Of a stretch of 64,000 nucleotides of DNA, positions 1 to 12,118 are shown in pieces. The notes below the pieces were generated by a model. That model saw only the letters and a program-made list of their open reading frames with translations. It did no database searches and was not told the origin of the DNA. Made by a program: the position numbers and the translations under genes. Numbering within the stretch: position 1 is the stretch's first letter; each line of letters opens with the position of its first letter. The stretch is from Amborella trichopoda (taxonomy: Eukaryota > Streptophyta > Magnoliopsida > Amborellales > Amborellaceae), in contig NW_006499705.1 of NCBI RefSeq assembly GCF_000471905.2, positions 719,413 through 783,412 of the forward strand, given 5' to 3'.

Positions 1-97
1 ATTAACTAAATAGTATATGTAGTTAGTATAAAGTTTAAGTTAGTCGTCGTCGTAGTAGTTAGTTAGTTAAGTTAGTACGTACTACTATACGTAACTA

Positions 98-142
<45 letters not shown>
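1..142. repeat. AT-rich start with (TA)n microsatellite
   Basis: The first 100 bases are simple GTTAGT/TAGT-rich sequence; 101-142 is an uninterrupted (TA)21 microsatellite. No gene signal is seen. Confidence 0.9.
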
Positions 143-145
<3 letters not shown>

Positions 146-688
146 GAATGATTTCATGTAACGGTTGTATAGTACAATGCAACCATATTCAAAAACTATG
201 TTAGAGACATTTGTTTGATACGAATTTTTAAATATACACTCTTTTCATTCTGTTGAACATCACAAATTTTTTTTTTTTGAAAAAATACTCTAGAAAGCTT
301 TCATTATAGTCCAATTAATATAAGCCATCCATTTTATTGAGATGGTTAGATATAAGCCTCAGAAGCATTTTTTTATTCCCAAAGTTTTTATATAGCGTTA
401 TCATCATTAGATTAATAATGCTAAAAAAAGAAAAAATTGATTTTGAATTTGTTAAGGCCTAGATATTGAAATTCACCAAATAGATGTTCGAGATTTATTA
501 TTAGATGGTTACTAATTTTGACCATATCTAGGGTGCAAATTGACTTTTTTTTTTTTCGTAAGATTGATTATGAGGATGAAGAAAATGTGTGTACAAAATT
601 TGGGGCCATACAAATGCCAAAAATATGGTTTTCTAGAGGTGTGGTTGAGTTATACTACAATACAACCGTTGTATTGGATCATTTATAT
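143..688. mobile_element. MITE family A, copy 1 (long terminal inverted repeats)
   Basis: The left end reads GGGGAATGATTTCATGTAAC and continues to a GGTTGTATAGTAC stretch; the right end carries the inverted counterpart (TACTACAATACAACCGTT). The body (roughly 360-690) is clearly homologous, base by base with small gaps, to 56741-57204 at the other end of the window, which ends in the inverted form of the same terminus (CATGAAATCATCCCTGCC). No coding capacity is seen. It fits a non-autonomous TIR DNA transposon; the superfamily cannot be assigned. Confidence 0.65.
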
Positions 689-702
689 ATGAATAATGAT
701 CT

Positions 703-891
703 TATGAGACCCTCCCATACCCATGTATGTAGGACCCCAAAGGATCACCATTAAATTTGACACAGATCTCTAGAAAAGTTGAGTCTCAAGCCCATGTGAT
801 AACTTTTCTGTGATAACTTTTCTAGAGATCTGTACCAAATTTAATGGTGATCATTTGGGGTCCTACACACATGGGTGTGGAGGGTCTCATA
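703..891. repeat. Long foldback (near-perfect inverted repeat, arms about 77 bp)
   Basis: Arm 703-780 and arm 815-891 are reverse complements with only a few mismatches, separated by a 34-base loop. The arms share the blocks TATGAGACCCTCCCATACCC, GGACCCCAAA.GATCACCATT and CAGATCTCTAGAAAAGTT in inverted order. It directly follows MITE A. A transcript across it would fold into one long hairpin. It is probably a foldback-type MITE; a hairpin small-RNA source is possible but unproven. Confidence 0.85.
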
Positions 892-1428
892 GGATCACTA
901 CTCTTTATATATATATATATATATATAGTATTCATTATTTATTTTTGCTATATTTTTTTAAGTTGGTTTCCAAGTTAAAATGGTTACATCCCCAAAATTT
1001 GGGATCCTAAAAGTACTCCTATATAGAGTTTTATCTAAGGAGGTGTCCTCTAAGGGGCGCATATAACCTTTTGGCACTAATTCTAAGTGAGCAATTTGTA
1101 CAAATTTATTTTTGCATGTAATATATATGCCAACAAATGTGTGCACAATATATCAATTGTTAGTAAATATTGATGGAGCGCGAGACCAATCTGAGATTAG
1201 AGAAGAGATGTCGTGCGGTTGGTGATCACAGAGCCCGGATTTTTCTTGCCCTTTTCAGAGAGTAGAGGAGTTATTTTTTGTTACAGATTAAGTTCGATAT
1301 GTCTTTCTTCTTGCTACTTTCTTCCTCTATCTGGCTTCTCGCTTTATAGAGAGAAGAAACAAGGGCTTAACAGTTATTTTTCCAACTGGTTTCTGAAAAA
1401 GGGTATTCCCTAATCTTAAGGATATTCA
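892..1428. other. Intergenic, no gene seen
   Basis: It contains a short (TA)n run at about 906-928 and otherwise unremarkable AT-rich sequence. Around 1170-1350 there is a slightly GC-richer patch that I could not assign to a gene or repeat family. Confidence 0.6.
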
Positions 1429-1544
1429 TCCAACATTCATATGAATGTTGGACCATATTATGGATAATTACAATGCCCACAATTGTAGGCCTCATAGCCA
1501 TATGTGTATTCACCAACGCATATAGCATGCTCCCATGGGAGCAT
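1429..1544. repeat. Two perfect palindromes
   Basis: 1429-1452 is a perfect 24-base palindrome centred between 1440 and 1441 (left half TCCAACATTCAT). 1527-1544 is a perfect 18-base palindrome (left half ATGCTCCCA). A near copy of the second lies at 18430-18447, and the sequence following each is also related (CCTTGAGCAAGG versus CCTTGGGCAAAAGG), so it belongs to a dispersed repeat. Confidence 0.7.
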
Positions 1545-1603
1545 AGTGTACAATTACTTCCTTGAGCAAGGTACTCAGAAGGACTTTACTGATATATATA
1601 CTT

Positions 1604-1890
1604 TTGGATCCACTTAAGAATCAGCATGGTTATCTGAAAGAATTAGTTTACTTAGATCTGATTGTCTATTCAATCTTACACATGTGGAATGTATTTATTG
1701 GATCCACTTAAGAATCACCATATGGTTATCTAAAACAATTGGATTACTTAGATCTGATTGTCTATTCAATCTTACACATGTGGAATGCATTTATTGGATC
1801 CACTTAAGAATCACCATATGGTTATCTAAAACAATTGGATTACTTAGATCTGATTGTCTATTCAATCTTACACATGTCGAGTGTAAATAT
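1604..1890. repeat. Tandem repeat, three units of 94-96 bp
   Basis: Units begin TTGGATCCACTTAAGAATCA at 1604, 1698 and 1794. Units 2 and 3 are almost identical; unit 1 is slightly diverged (CAGCATGG versus CACCATATGG). The apparent open frame through it is only a consequence of the period being divisible by three. Confidence 0.9.
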
Positions 1891-2861
1891 TCTTTTTTTT
1901 TTTCAAGATATTCCCAACGTTTGTGGTCCAAAGAGTACTCCTAGATTGCATTTTACCGAGAGGCGCGAATCGAAGAAATGTTCTTGCAAGACCACACAAT
2001 CTTTTGACCATATTTGTACTATGCACAATCAAAATAAAGAGTATAGTGATGGTCTAGTGCACCTAATATCTATGGTGTTTTTTAAGGCATTATCCTTACT
2101 ACTAGGAAAAGTAATATGAAAATAAATATCATGTATCGTACTATTCAAGTATCTGAAAAGGGAGTAGATATAGTGGTGGCCAGATATGTATGCAACTTGC
2201 ACAAAAGAGAGGGCCAAATGCATTAGAAGTTTCTGCCCACAAAAACCCTAATTATGAGGTCAGGATTGAGCCTTTTGTCTTTGCTTCTTGAGGCTGCATA
2301 CATTGGAACTGCCTTTTGATTTATGGAAATCCAAGCCTTATCAACCCTTTAGTAGGTGAGACCCCCTATAGTGCCTTCCTATAGGACCACTTTCTTTTTC
2401 TTTGAATAAAAACACACTCAGTCCCTTGCACGTGCCGTGGCCTTCATTTTTATCAGAAATGCAGCCAGTAGGACCTACATTTTTATTTATTTTTACTCTT
2501 GTTTATGTAAAGGATAAGGAATGGCCTAAAGGAGACATCTCGGCCATTCATCTACTTCTTGGACGGCATCGAAGTTTGAGTAGCATGCGACTTGCGGGTC
2601 GCGGAGTGTGCCGAACACCTACACAAACGTGTTGTGTTTGGTATAACTTAGGGGCAGCAAGGAGACAATCAAAGGTCCTATGGAATGTGATTTTTTTGGG
2701 TAGTCTATCAGAAAACTGAAAATAGGGAAACTTATCAAAATACACTTAAAAGTTGCCCCTCTTCAACATCTACTCTAGGTATGATTTGATATATTTCAAA
2801 AAAATCATGTTAATGTGCCATTTTAGGGCTATTTGAAATTTGATTAAAAGAAGGGTGCAGT
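1891..2861. other. Intergenic, nothing recognised
   Basis: AT-rich sequence with no exon-like conservation. A GC-richer patch near 2540-2640 has short open frames on both strands, but no domain is recognisable in them. Confidence 0.55.
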
Positions 2862-3205
2862 TGGCATACGGATGCATCTGTAGCTGTAGAGGTTAGATGC
2901 ACCTTCAAATTTTATCATGAAATATAATTTTGGTGTAAAATGTTCTTATTATTATCTTAAAATCTAATTTTTATATCTAATTATAAAATTTTAAATTTCA
3001 AAAATGGTTAAAATCAAGTAGATCTATAAACATATGAAAATCTTGAAAAATCTTTTTATTTTTCATGGTCATACATCTCGATGTCGAGATAATCAATCAA
3101 AGGGTTTTTCAACATTAAAACTACCTTTTCCGATGGATTTTTGAGGTGCATCCGTAGCTCCACATTATAAGGTTGCAAACTTATATAAACTTTTTCCTTA
3201 AAAGA
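2862..3205 (-). mobile_element. MITE family B copy (TIR-bearing, reverse orientation)
   Basis: It carries the family hallmarks in reverse: TGCACCTTCAAATTTTATCA near the left end, the centre CATCTCGATGTCGAGAT near 3070, and TTTTTGAGGTGCATCC plus ATAAGGTTGCAA at the right end. The same element recurs at about 6225, 6588, 29085, 37195, 43142, 44151 and 51120. Confidence 0.7.
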
Positions 3206-5275
3206 ATAATATTCGATAAAAAATTATTGGTAAGATGTTAACCAATTCCAACCTTAGGTGTAGTTTAATCAATTTCCTGTAAAAATATCTTTCTGTAGGA
3301 TCATCATCGTTTTTTTCCAATTAATTGGGATAAGTTACAAAAATATCTTTTTATAGGATGAAGATGGTAATATGTATACCAATAGAAAAAAAATATACAT
3401 TCTATCATCGTCGTTAAAACCTTTTTTCAACGAATTGAGGTCAACTAAATTGTACATCATATGATAGTTTACAATGAGAGAGAGAGAGAGGAGATTCTTT
3501 CGGGCTAGTCCTTGGATATTGTATCCGAGTTTTGAATTGACCAATAACAACATACTTTTTGGATTGACAAATGATTATAATGGCTCCAAACAGGGATCAT
3601 GAAACCCGGATTTCTTCGTGATTTATAAAGCTTGAATTGAATTTTCCTAAGATGCAAACACCCATTTAGTGGTTAGGGCATCAGGATTATATTATTGTTC
3701 GTTAATATCCAATGTTTAAATCCAACTTATCAATTGGCAATTTCTGACGTGCACTCGAATTGGGATATATGTACCATACTGTACATCATGGCACATGAAT
3801 CATCAACCATCATTATCAAGAGCAAAACATTAGTTGTCAATCTTTCCCCTACTCTTCTACCGAATCTGGAAGTCAAGGCCGATGGCACATGTAACCAAAT
3901 GAATTAGTACGCTACATGTAGCATAGCCCACAAACACTTCCCAAAATGACCAATAGGCTCGCCGGAGACTTCGAGAAGTCAAGGCTGAATCCATCATTCT
4001 GTAGAAAAACAGCAAAACCATTGTCGTGGTGTGCCGCAAACATGTCGGTGTCGCCGAAAATGTGCACCACATGTGCCACATGACATTCATAAATCATGGC
4101 TATTTTTGGAAGGATGGAGTTTTTATAAGCCCAGGCTTTATGAAAACAAAACAAAGCCTCACCTCAAATCCTTGTCTAGAAAGCATTTTCACCAACAAAA
4201 ATATCTATAAGGGCTCTAAAATCAATTTTCAATACCGACAATAAATTTTGAAACTAAAAAAATGGTATATATTTTTAGGGTGAAATTGACAATCTATATA
4301 ATTTGTTGTAATATAAACTATTTTTGACGTTTGAAATCTTAATTTTTTTTTCACAACCACAATGTTCGTAATTGAATTGCAATTTTCGATGAGTTATAAG
4401 GTGAGGCTTAGGGCTGCAGCCCTATCAAACCATTTTCATTTTTTGAACAGGTATGTGTGAGTGGCTAAGCCAAGTTGCTAATATTTTAAGCCTCTACAAA
4501 TCAGCCATTAAAATGTAATTTAAATCACCTCATATGAGGCTCTTTAAAGCCTTTTCTCCTTGTAGTATCTCATTCAAAAACGCCCACTGCATCACCCCTA
4601 ACGTCACCCTTATGAGCCCTTTAGACAACTTGCCAAACCACCTCTTTATAGAACTAGGTGAAAAAACAACATTGTGAAGTAGAAACCGAGTCCCCAAAAA
4701 CAAAGACAAAATAAATAAAGTAACAAAAATTGATCACTCAAAATGTAGTAAAGAATAAAAATGGTCCAGGATTGAGCCATTCAATGGTCTTCAAGTTGAA
4801 GAAATCTCATGCTCATGAGCTTCTTTGTCCTCCTCAACCCACTTGAAGGTCCATCAAGACTCGGCCGGAGTCTTCGAGATTGGTCGGAAACGAGCTGGAG
4901 TTTCGAACTTTGGCCTCAAAAGCTAGGCTGAGAATCTCAAAAACAACCGGAAGTGAGAAATGCATACAGCGTAATTCGATTGGAAAATCGAAGAGCCATA
5001 ACCGGAATTCGTCACTTCGACGTCTAATGGCGGCTGGAAAACTCGAAGACATCTAGAAATAAGTTGGAATTGTCGAACACTTTCCACATAATTGAAGAAC
5101 TCAAAAGAGAATTGAGGAAAGCAGACACACATCAAAGTCTGGTCAACTACCAATTGCTGCAAAACTCGGAAACGAAAAAGAAAAACAAGTAGCAATTCAG
5201 GGTGAGTTTTAAGGATTCGAAAAGTGGGTGGATTTCCTCTCTTTTCCTTCCCTTTTTGACTGTTTTTTACAGGTC
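3206..5275. other. Upstream region of the IP5P9-like gene
   Basis: Contains a degenerate dispersed repeat with the core CCAATTAATTGGGATAAG (about 3296-3445; relatives at 10575 and 56015) and a short (GA)n run at about 3476-3492. From about 4830 base composition rises, which fits a promoter and 5' UTR. A consensus-like splice acceptor (TTTTTTACAG) ends at 5272, three bases before the predicted start codon, so the 5' UTR may contain an intron whose upstream exon lies in this region. Confidence 0.45.
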
Positions 5276-8200
5276 ATGTGGCCAAGATTTGCAGCAAGTA
5301 AGCCTCCTAGAAGAGCATATCGAAACCATGGGTTTGTCTCAGATCAATTGGAAGGTGAGGCCGATACTGCTGGTAGAAGTCCCGGGCTCTCGAGGATGGT
5401 TTCTGAAACGATACGGCGAGATGACATCTTCAAAGAGAAATACAGGTATGGTGAATAAATTGGTTATCTTCTTAAACCATTTTTTGAGAATGATAAGACA
5501 ATGACTCTGATTTATCATATGCCAATGTCAATTTTGTAAACAGAATGAAATATTTTTTGGGTTTTCGACAACTAAAAAATGGTCATTGTCATTTTATTTA
5601 CTTCTTTATTTTTTTTTGAAGGATTTTTGTGAGCACATGGAATGCAGGAGGTGTAGCTCCACCTGAGGATCTAAGCCTGGAGGATTGGTTAGACACAAGC
5701 CACAATCCTTGTGATATTTATGTCTTGGGGTAATAATACAATTTTCATAATTGTTTTTATTTTGATTCCTTATATTGATTTGTGGGTCATATAAATCAAT
5801 AATTGAAGAAAATAGTCATTTATTATTTATTTATTATATGGTGTATATTGAACTTGTGGTCTTTAGGACTCAACAGAGGTCCCCTTGCTCTTCTGAAACG
5901 GCAATTTCTCTGCTTGTGAATCACATTTTTCCTCTTAGTTTCCTAAAATACCCTTTTCCTTGATATAATATATCTATCCCTATGGTATTTGAAGATTCTG
6001 AAGAAGTAAAATGACAAAAATGGCCTTCTCTTATGATGAGACGAAATTTCAGATAGCCGGCAAATTTCGTTTTTTTTTATATAAAAGAAGCTCAATTTTA
6101 GATTTTTTTTTCCCTAATTTATAACCCCTAGCAAAAGCAAGGTCTCACATAATATCGAGAAAAGTTCCAATTTTGGGAACATTTCGGCACCATTTCCGAA
6201 ATCTTTCAAGGGAAAAGAGCATATAGGATGACACTTTAAATTTTAGAATTAATGTGCACCTAAAAAATCTATGGGAAAAAGCTATTTTGACGTTGCAAAA
6301 CCTCTAAATGATCATTTAGATACCGAGATGTATGGATATGAAAAAGAATAAAAAAAATTTCAAATCTTAAAAATAGTGTATCATGCAATAAAATATTGGG
6401 ACCGTTCATTTTCTCTAGCGATCCTAATAAAGTTTTGATTTTAAAAGTAGATCTCATGGTAAAAGTTTGGATGTATCTTTTGATGGTTTAAGGTTGTAAC
6501 TTATCAAAACCCACCCGTAAAACCTAAAAGAAAGGGGTATTCCTCTTATTTTAAACAGCCACTATTTATCTAAGAGCAAACCTTTATATAAGGTTGCAAC
6601 TTTAAAATGTAGAATTAAGGTGTAAAAAGCTATTTTTAAGTTGAAAAACCTTTTAAATGATCATCGAGATGTATGAATATGAAAAGAAAAAAAAATTTCT
6701 GAGTTTCAAAAATGGTACATCTTGCCTCACATCTATTTTCACGATTTTTATATTTACAGATTTACTTTATTTGAATTATTTTTAGAGTTTAAAACTTTAT
6801 AATTAGAGATGAAAATGGATTCTTATACTATCATGAGAGTTTTTTACACCGGAATTACATATTTTGGAGGTGCGTGTTTAATTTAATTGTTTAAGGTTTT
6901 TTTTTTTAGGTTTCAAGAGATCGTGCCATTAAACGCAGGCAACGTTTTCGGCCCCGAAAACGTTAGGGTTTCATCAAAATGGAACGCCCTGATTCGAGCG
7001 TCTCTCAACAAAATTCCGTCCATAGATGTCGCCGGAAAATTACCGGAAAAGGAAAAACCCGGCGAGAAACAGAAGGTCTATCCAGTGAAGGACCAAGATT
7101 CCGGCTTGTTTTCCGCCGGAAAAGTCGACGGAAAACGGCCAGAATTTCAGTGCGTGGTGAGCAAACAGATGGTGGGGATTTTCATAACGGTTTGGGTGAG
7201 GAGCGATCTCAGGCGACACGTGAGGAATGCTAGCGTTTCTTGTGTTGGGTGTGGGATCATGGGCATTTTCGGAAATAAGGTGAAAAAAATATGAGGGTTC
7301 TCTTTGTTTTTCACGCGTGAACACACGTTCAGCAACCATCCTTATAGAAAAATGACCAAAATAGCCTCTATTTGTTTTCCAAATGACTATGATACCCAAA
7401 CAAGTATGTATATGCAGACAAACATGTAAAAGCATATTAAAGTTCAGAAAAAATAAGTAAAAGAACATTTTATTTTTGGTATAAAAAGGTCACAATCATT
7501 TTGTCTATCAGATTCAAATCAGGTAGTTATAAGAGTGTCACTAACTAATCTCCAAGTTCGGAAAAAGAATTTTGACCTTTGTGACACAACCCAAACCATT
7601 CAATTTAACATCTAGTGGCCATGAATAGTTATGACCTCCTTGCTCCAAATATAAATAGTATCATAATATACAATCCTTAAAGTTTAACATAAAAATTTGA
7701 CACAAAAACATATTAAAGTTTACTATAAAAATTTGATATTATGACTTGTTTCTTATAAATATTTATTTTTCTTCTTTTTTTTTTGTTTTAGGGCTCGGTG
7801 TCAGTTCGATTCCACTTGCACCAAACAAGCTTTTGCTTTGTGTGCACTCATCTGGCATCAGGGGGCAAAGAGGGGGATGAGATTCACAGGAACTCAGATG
7901 CATCAGAGATACTTAGTAGAACAAGCTTCACACCAAGCTCCAATCCAAATTTGCCAAAGAAAATATTGGAACATGAGTAAGTAACTGTTCAGTCATAGAG
8001 TAAAGGTTAAATTCAAACCAATTTAAGGAGTAAATCAGGTATTCAAATCATCTAATTTATCAACAAAATAGGTACATTTTGAAAATGATATTACTCGGGT
8101 AGTGCTTTCCTAGAGAATCCCAAAGTGCTCATCTTCGAGGTTTGGAACCCTAAACAAGTCACAATATTTTCCTAGTTTGGTAATTTAAGTTACTCAAATC

Positions 8201-10179
8201 AAATAACCTAATTATTCATGCTTGTTCTAAATTTCAAACTAGAAATTATTTATCAAGAAATATTATTCCCAGTTTGGAATTGCGATCAAGCAAAGGTTAT
8301 TTACACTTACTTGGCTTGGGGGACATAAGTGGGGCCAAATTTTCAAAATTGTCTGTTTGCTCTCGGTTCTAACTCTTAAACACAATTTTGTGGTGTTCTT
8401 GGTTCAGACTCAATGAATGTTAAATATAATTAATTATGATTAAAAAGTGATTATTGAATTGAAACTTTAACAACCCCCATTCCGAGGTTTCAAAGTTTGA
8501 TTAAGCAATCAATTATGGGTTAATAAACAAACCCACCTCAAAATCATGTAGTGGCCTCAATAATTAGGTTTGCTAGTTATTAAATGAAATCTTCAACTCC
8601 CTCAAGAAACATTATTTGCTTCTTTTTTTTACACATTAAAAAAAAACAGGAAAAAGATTCCCCAATGAATATTCCTTGAGGTGCTTAAATTCTATGTACT
8701 TTATACATTTTAAAATGGCCTAAAGTGACACACCTGAAAATCTTACATGATGCCATTTTCTGGCAGCCGGATAGTATGGCTTGGCGACCTGAATTACAGA
8801 ATATCGCTGACGGATTCGGAAACCCGTTTACTAGTGGAGAGAGGAGATTGGAAGAGCCTACATGAAAATGATCAGGTATCAATTTCTAATTTATCCTCCT
8901 CATTTTTGTGGTGGCCGGAATGTTTTGGCCGATATTTTGAGCTGAAATTTGGTGAGATTTAGAAGCATGATGTTTAGAAGTGTGATGTGTATTTGTTTTC
9001 TTTGTCTTGTGAAGCTGAGAGTGGAGATGGGGGAAGGGAGAGTGTTTGAAGGTTGGAAAGAAGGGAGGATAGATTTTGCTCCAACATACAAATATTACCC
9101 ATTTTCTGATAGTTATTTTGGATCCAATAGTAAAATGGGGGAGAAGAGGAGGGCTCCTGCATGGTAAGCTTGCCTTTCTAATGATCCATGATAGTGTTGC
9201 TTTAATTATGTAGGGAATTTTTATATAGATCTTGGATCCAAATTTATAGATATCCCTGACCTACATTATGATGATCATGAATATAAAAAATAAAATAAAA
9301 TATTTAAATTTTTTTTTCTTTTTTTTTCTTTTTTTCATATCTATTGTATAGGAATCTTTAGCCATTGAGTTTTCTATAAAAAAATAAAAATAAAAAAATA
9401 AAAAAAATGAATCATCCCATAAACAAGATATTTTATAACAATAGATGAAATGCCATTATGAAGAAAAAACATCATTAAAGGTTACAAGTAATATGTTGGA
9501 ACATAGATAAAATGCCGAGGCTTGGATTGGGGCTCAATAGCGTCCCGAGCCCGAGTTACCTGGTCTAGCTCAGGTGGGTCCTGAGTCAGAACAGTGATTT
9601 TTTTGACAAAGAAATTTAGAAAGAGGGGAGACTTGGATGTATTATGACGTTTTTGCTCTCGAATCATTGGTGTCCCAATCTATTCGGCCGAGTCTCGAGT
9701 CAAATCAAAGATTTTTTTTAAATTGGATTGGAATCATCTCACATTTTGCCATAATAATAATGATCACGTTGATGAATTTTACTTAGTAATACCCCCATTT
9801 AAAATGAATATTTGTGAATTTTTTGGAATGTTTTTTATCCATAGATAATCGACCAAAATTATTGAGATATTGCTTACATGATGGTGATGATTTCTTTTCC
9901 ATAGATTTTAGGGTAAAGCTTTCATAGGCTAAGCTTCTCATTATGTGCCTGGCTTGTAAAAGAGCATAAGCCTTCTAGTGTGTGTATTACAGGTGTGACA
10001 GAATTCTACGGTATGGAGAGGGGCTCGAGCAGAAATGTTATGAGAGAGGAGAGTCAAGGCTCTCTGATCATCGACCTGTGCGAGCAACTTTCATGGCTGA
10101 TGTCGAAGTTTCTGGTGGCCGGAAAGCCTTGGAAAGCTTGTTTCTCTCTCTGAGATATGAAAGAGTCCCAAGCATGTAG
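5276..10179 (+). CDS. IP5P9: Inositol-polyphosphate 5-phosphatase, IP5P9-like (7 coding exons, 425 aa)
   Basis: Exons: 5276-5445, 5622-5729, 6910-7279, 7792-7976, 8767-8875, 9015-9163, 9993-10179; 1278 nt, all junctions GT-AG and in phase, stop TAG. The protein starts MWPRFAASK, as I recall Arabidopsis 5PTase9 starting MWPRLVAAK, so this ATG was preferred to an in-frame one at 5228. Motifs of the plant 5PTase catalytic fold: STWNAGG (61-67), [15 protein letters not shown] (93-107), SKQMVGI, GNKGSVSVRF (214-223), [16 protein letters not shown] (282-290), RAPAWCDRIL (360-369) and SDHRPV (388-393), which together form the Mg-dependent active site. The family removes the 5-phosphate of PtdIns(4,5)P2 and inositol polyphosphates; IP5P9 has been linked to salt-stress signalling in Arabidopsis. 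The gene appears whole. Introns 2 and 3 are loaded with MITEs, and the exon 3 acceptor abuts one. Assignment to the 5PTase family is very secure; the exact orthologue is inferred from memory. Confidence 0.93.
6225..6515 (+). mobile_element. MITE family B, degenerate copy in IP5P9 intron 2
   Basis: It shares AATTAATGTGCACCTAAAAA at the left, CCTCTAAATGATCATTTAGA with an ATCGAGATGTATGRATATG-like centre, and ends GTTTAAGGTTGTAACTTATC. It lacks part of the usual right half. Confidence 0.6.
6588..6905 (+). mobile_element. MITE family B copy abutting the IP5P9 exon 3 acceptor
   Basis: Left end TATATAAGGTTGCAACTTTA, middle GATCATCGAGATGTATGAAT, right end GGAGGTGCGTGTTTAATTTA then TTGTTTAAGGTT. The right terminus runs straight into a T-run and the AG that opens exon 3 at 6910, so the branch-point region of intron 2 lies inside the MITE. 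Confidence 0.75.
7465..7690 (+). mobile_element. MITE family C copy in IP5P9 intron 3
   Basis: It matches the family pattern: left TTGGTATAAAAAGGTCACAA, middle GTTATAAGAGTGTCACTAAC, right TAGTTATGACCTCCTTGCTC followed by AAATATAAATAG. Other copies are at about 12119, 19283, 43846 and 60100; their ends are inverted repeats of GACCATTTAYCTTTGGTAYA type. Confidence 0.65.
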
Positions 10180-11036
10180 AAGCAAGCAAAAAGAGAGGGA
10201 AGAGGAACCATACTGACCTGTTGGCTAGAGGTTTTTTTTACACTCTAGAACGAGGTTTTTATTCTGTGGCGTTTTATTTTTGTGTGTTGAGAGGCCTAAA
10301 TCAAGTGAAGAGGGTGGGCTTTGTGTGTGGTGTTTTTGATATTTGAAAGGGGTGAGCTATTCTTCTATGCGTCTCTTGTAATGGGGATTTGTACAGCAAA
10401 CATAGCTCCCCCGTAAGAAACTCCTTCGAGACTATTTTAAGTGTATATTTTGATTTGATTTATAAACGGCTATTGCACCAAGTCGAAATAATTCAATTTT
10501 AACTGGTTTACTCTCTCTCTCTCCAAGGGGCGCATGCTTAGCTTGGTTGAGATCGGGCTGGTTTTCTTCCTCATCATCATCATAGTTTTTTTTCCAATTA
10601 ATTGGAGTCAGCTACACTAATCTTAGTCTACCATTTTGTTTTATTAAGAGTCATACCTTCAATGAAGTCATAAGTCTTCATTTCTGCTCTCACTAGTGGT
10701 CCTAATAAAAAATAAAACATAAGGAAATGGTTCATCTGCCCCCATGAAAAGGCTCATCTGCCCCCATGAAAAAATATTAACAAAAAAAAGATTCTTGAAC
10801 AAGAGATATAATTGTGTGTGCTATTAGATCCATGTGCTCAAAATCATTTCCATTTTTGAAGTTTTACATTAGTGTTTTCAAGACCATCCCCAAAACTTAA
10901 GGTCAAATAAATCCCATTTTAACCAAAATTTGGATTTGGCTTAGCCAATTATGTTTATGTGTATGTGCATGTCTGCGTGTGTTTTTTAATGAAGTTATGC
11001 ATAAAATTCGCATGAAGTTAACTAGTAATGGATCCC
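10180..11036. other. 3' flank of IP5P9 and intergenic sequence
   Basis: The first 250 bases are probably 3' UTR. 10575-10720 is a dispersed repeat (CATCATCATCATAG followed by CCAATTAATTGGAGTCAGCT) related to sequences at 3296 and 56015. No gene. Confidence 0.5.
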
Positions 11037-11352
11037 CATTATTAAAAGGACCCGGTTTCTATGCAGCCAAGCCCGCATATGCAGAAATGCGAACCTCTTA
11101 ATAAAACTATTTTTTAGATGGATTTTAAGACTTAATTTTTAAAGACATGTAATCTCTAACATGGATATCATGAATATGAATAAATAAATAAATTTTAAAA
11201 ACTAAAAATAATAATTCTAATAAAAAACATTTGACCGTTAGTTTCTATTGTTTTTAGATAGAACACCTACTTGCATCCATCTTAAGCATCCATCTTTAAG
11301 ATGGATGCTTTACACTTTCAGTAGTCCGGCCCGCATGAAACAATTTTCCTAA
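11037..11352 (+). mobile_element. MITE family D copy
   Basis: Left end GGACCCGGTTTCTATGC with GCCCGCATAT, right end CATCTTTAAGATGGATGC then CCCGCATGAAACAATTTTCC, giving imperfect inverted termini (GTTTCTATGC / GCATGAAAC). Copies in the same or reverse orientation lie near 19970, 25875, 29585 and 43575. Confidence 0.65.
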
Positions 11353-12118
11353 TCAAAATTCAATACTTGTAATATAAAACATACACACAAACAACAAAAG
11401 ACATACGCAGGGCTTGGAATATTCTTTTCAAAAAACTACAACGAAACCCATTCTACCACAGGCTTCTAATAATATGGTCAAATTTGGTTGCGTGTGGCTA
11501 CGTTTACTATAAAATAAAAAGAACAAGAATAGAGAAATACCTAAGACAAAAAGACAAAATCAAAGAAATTAAATTTTACTAAATGAGGAAACAAACAAAA
11601 GAAAACAAAAAAAAAACACATTTATTATGTTTAACATAAAATAAAAGAATAAGAAAAGAAAAATGGATGAGAGAAAATACAAAATGAAAAAAAAAATCAT
11701 ATTTTCTATATGAGGAAACAAGCAAAAGAGAACAAAGCATACTCCATTTAAGGTATGGGCCAATGAATTTTGATTCCTATGGAGCAATGGTCCCCATCAA
11801 GGTCGTATTGTATATTGACCCTAGGGTCCGACAAGAGGCAAAATGGTTGAATGCCTTGTGCATGGGATGTGTTTAAGGGCCGCTCCCTTGTCTCTAGGAC
11901 CAACTAGTTTTAGGTCAACTTTCCTGTCCCTTGTCAATTTGATTTACACTTCGCTTAAAATATGAGGCCTTTTCCATTCCATAATCTATAACCGCACCAC
12001 TATGACTTATTCTATTTGGCTCGAATGGCATTAAACTAGTAAAATCTTTTGAAATTTCAAGTCCTTGTCAATTATAATTGAGACTGAGAGAGCATGGGAA
12101 AATAGTACATAACAATGA
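11353..12118. other. Intergenic, nothing recognised
   Basis: Mostly A-rich low-complexity sequence (11510-11720) without coding signal. Confidence 0.6.

Noticed and set aside
1604-1890. CRISPR-like array
   Set aside because: Contiguous tandem units without spacers in a plant genome.
1684-1944. Open frame across the 96-bp tandem repeat
   Set aside because: The period is divisible by three, so the frame stays open by chance; no start context or domain.
4834-5195. Overlapping minus-strand open frames upstream of IP5P9
   Set aside because: No recognisable domain; the region is better explained as promoter/5' UTR of the plus-strand gene.
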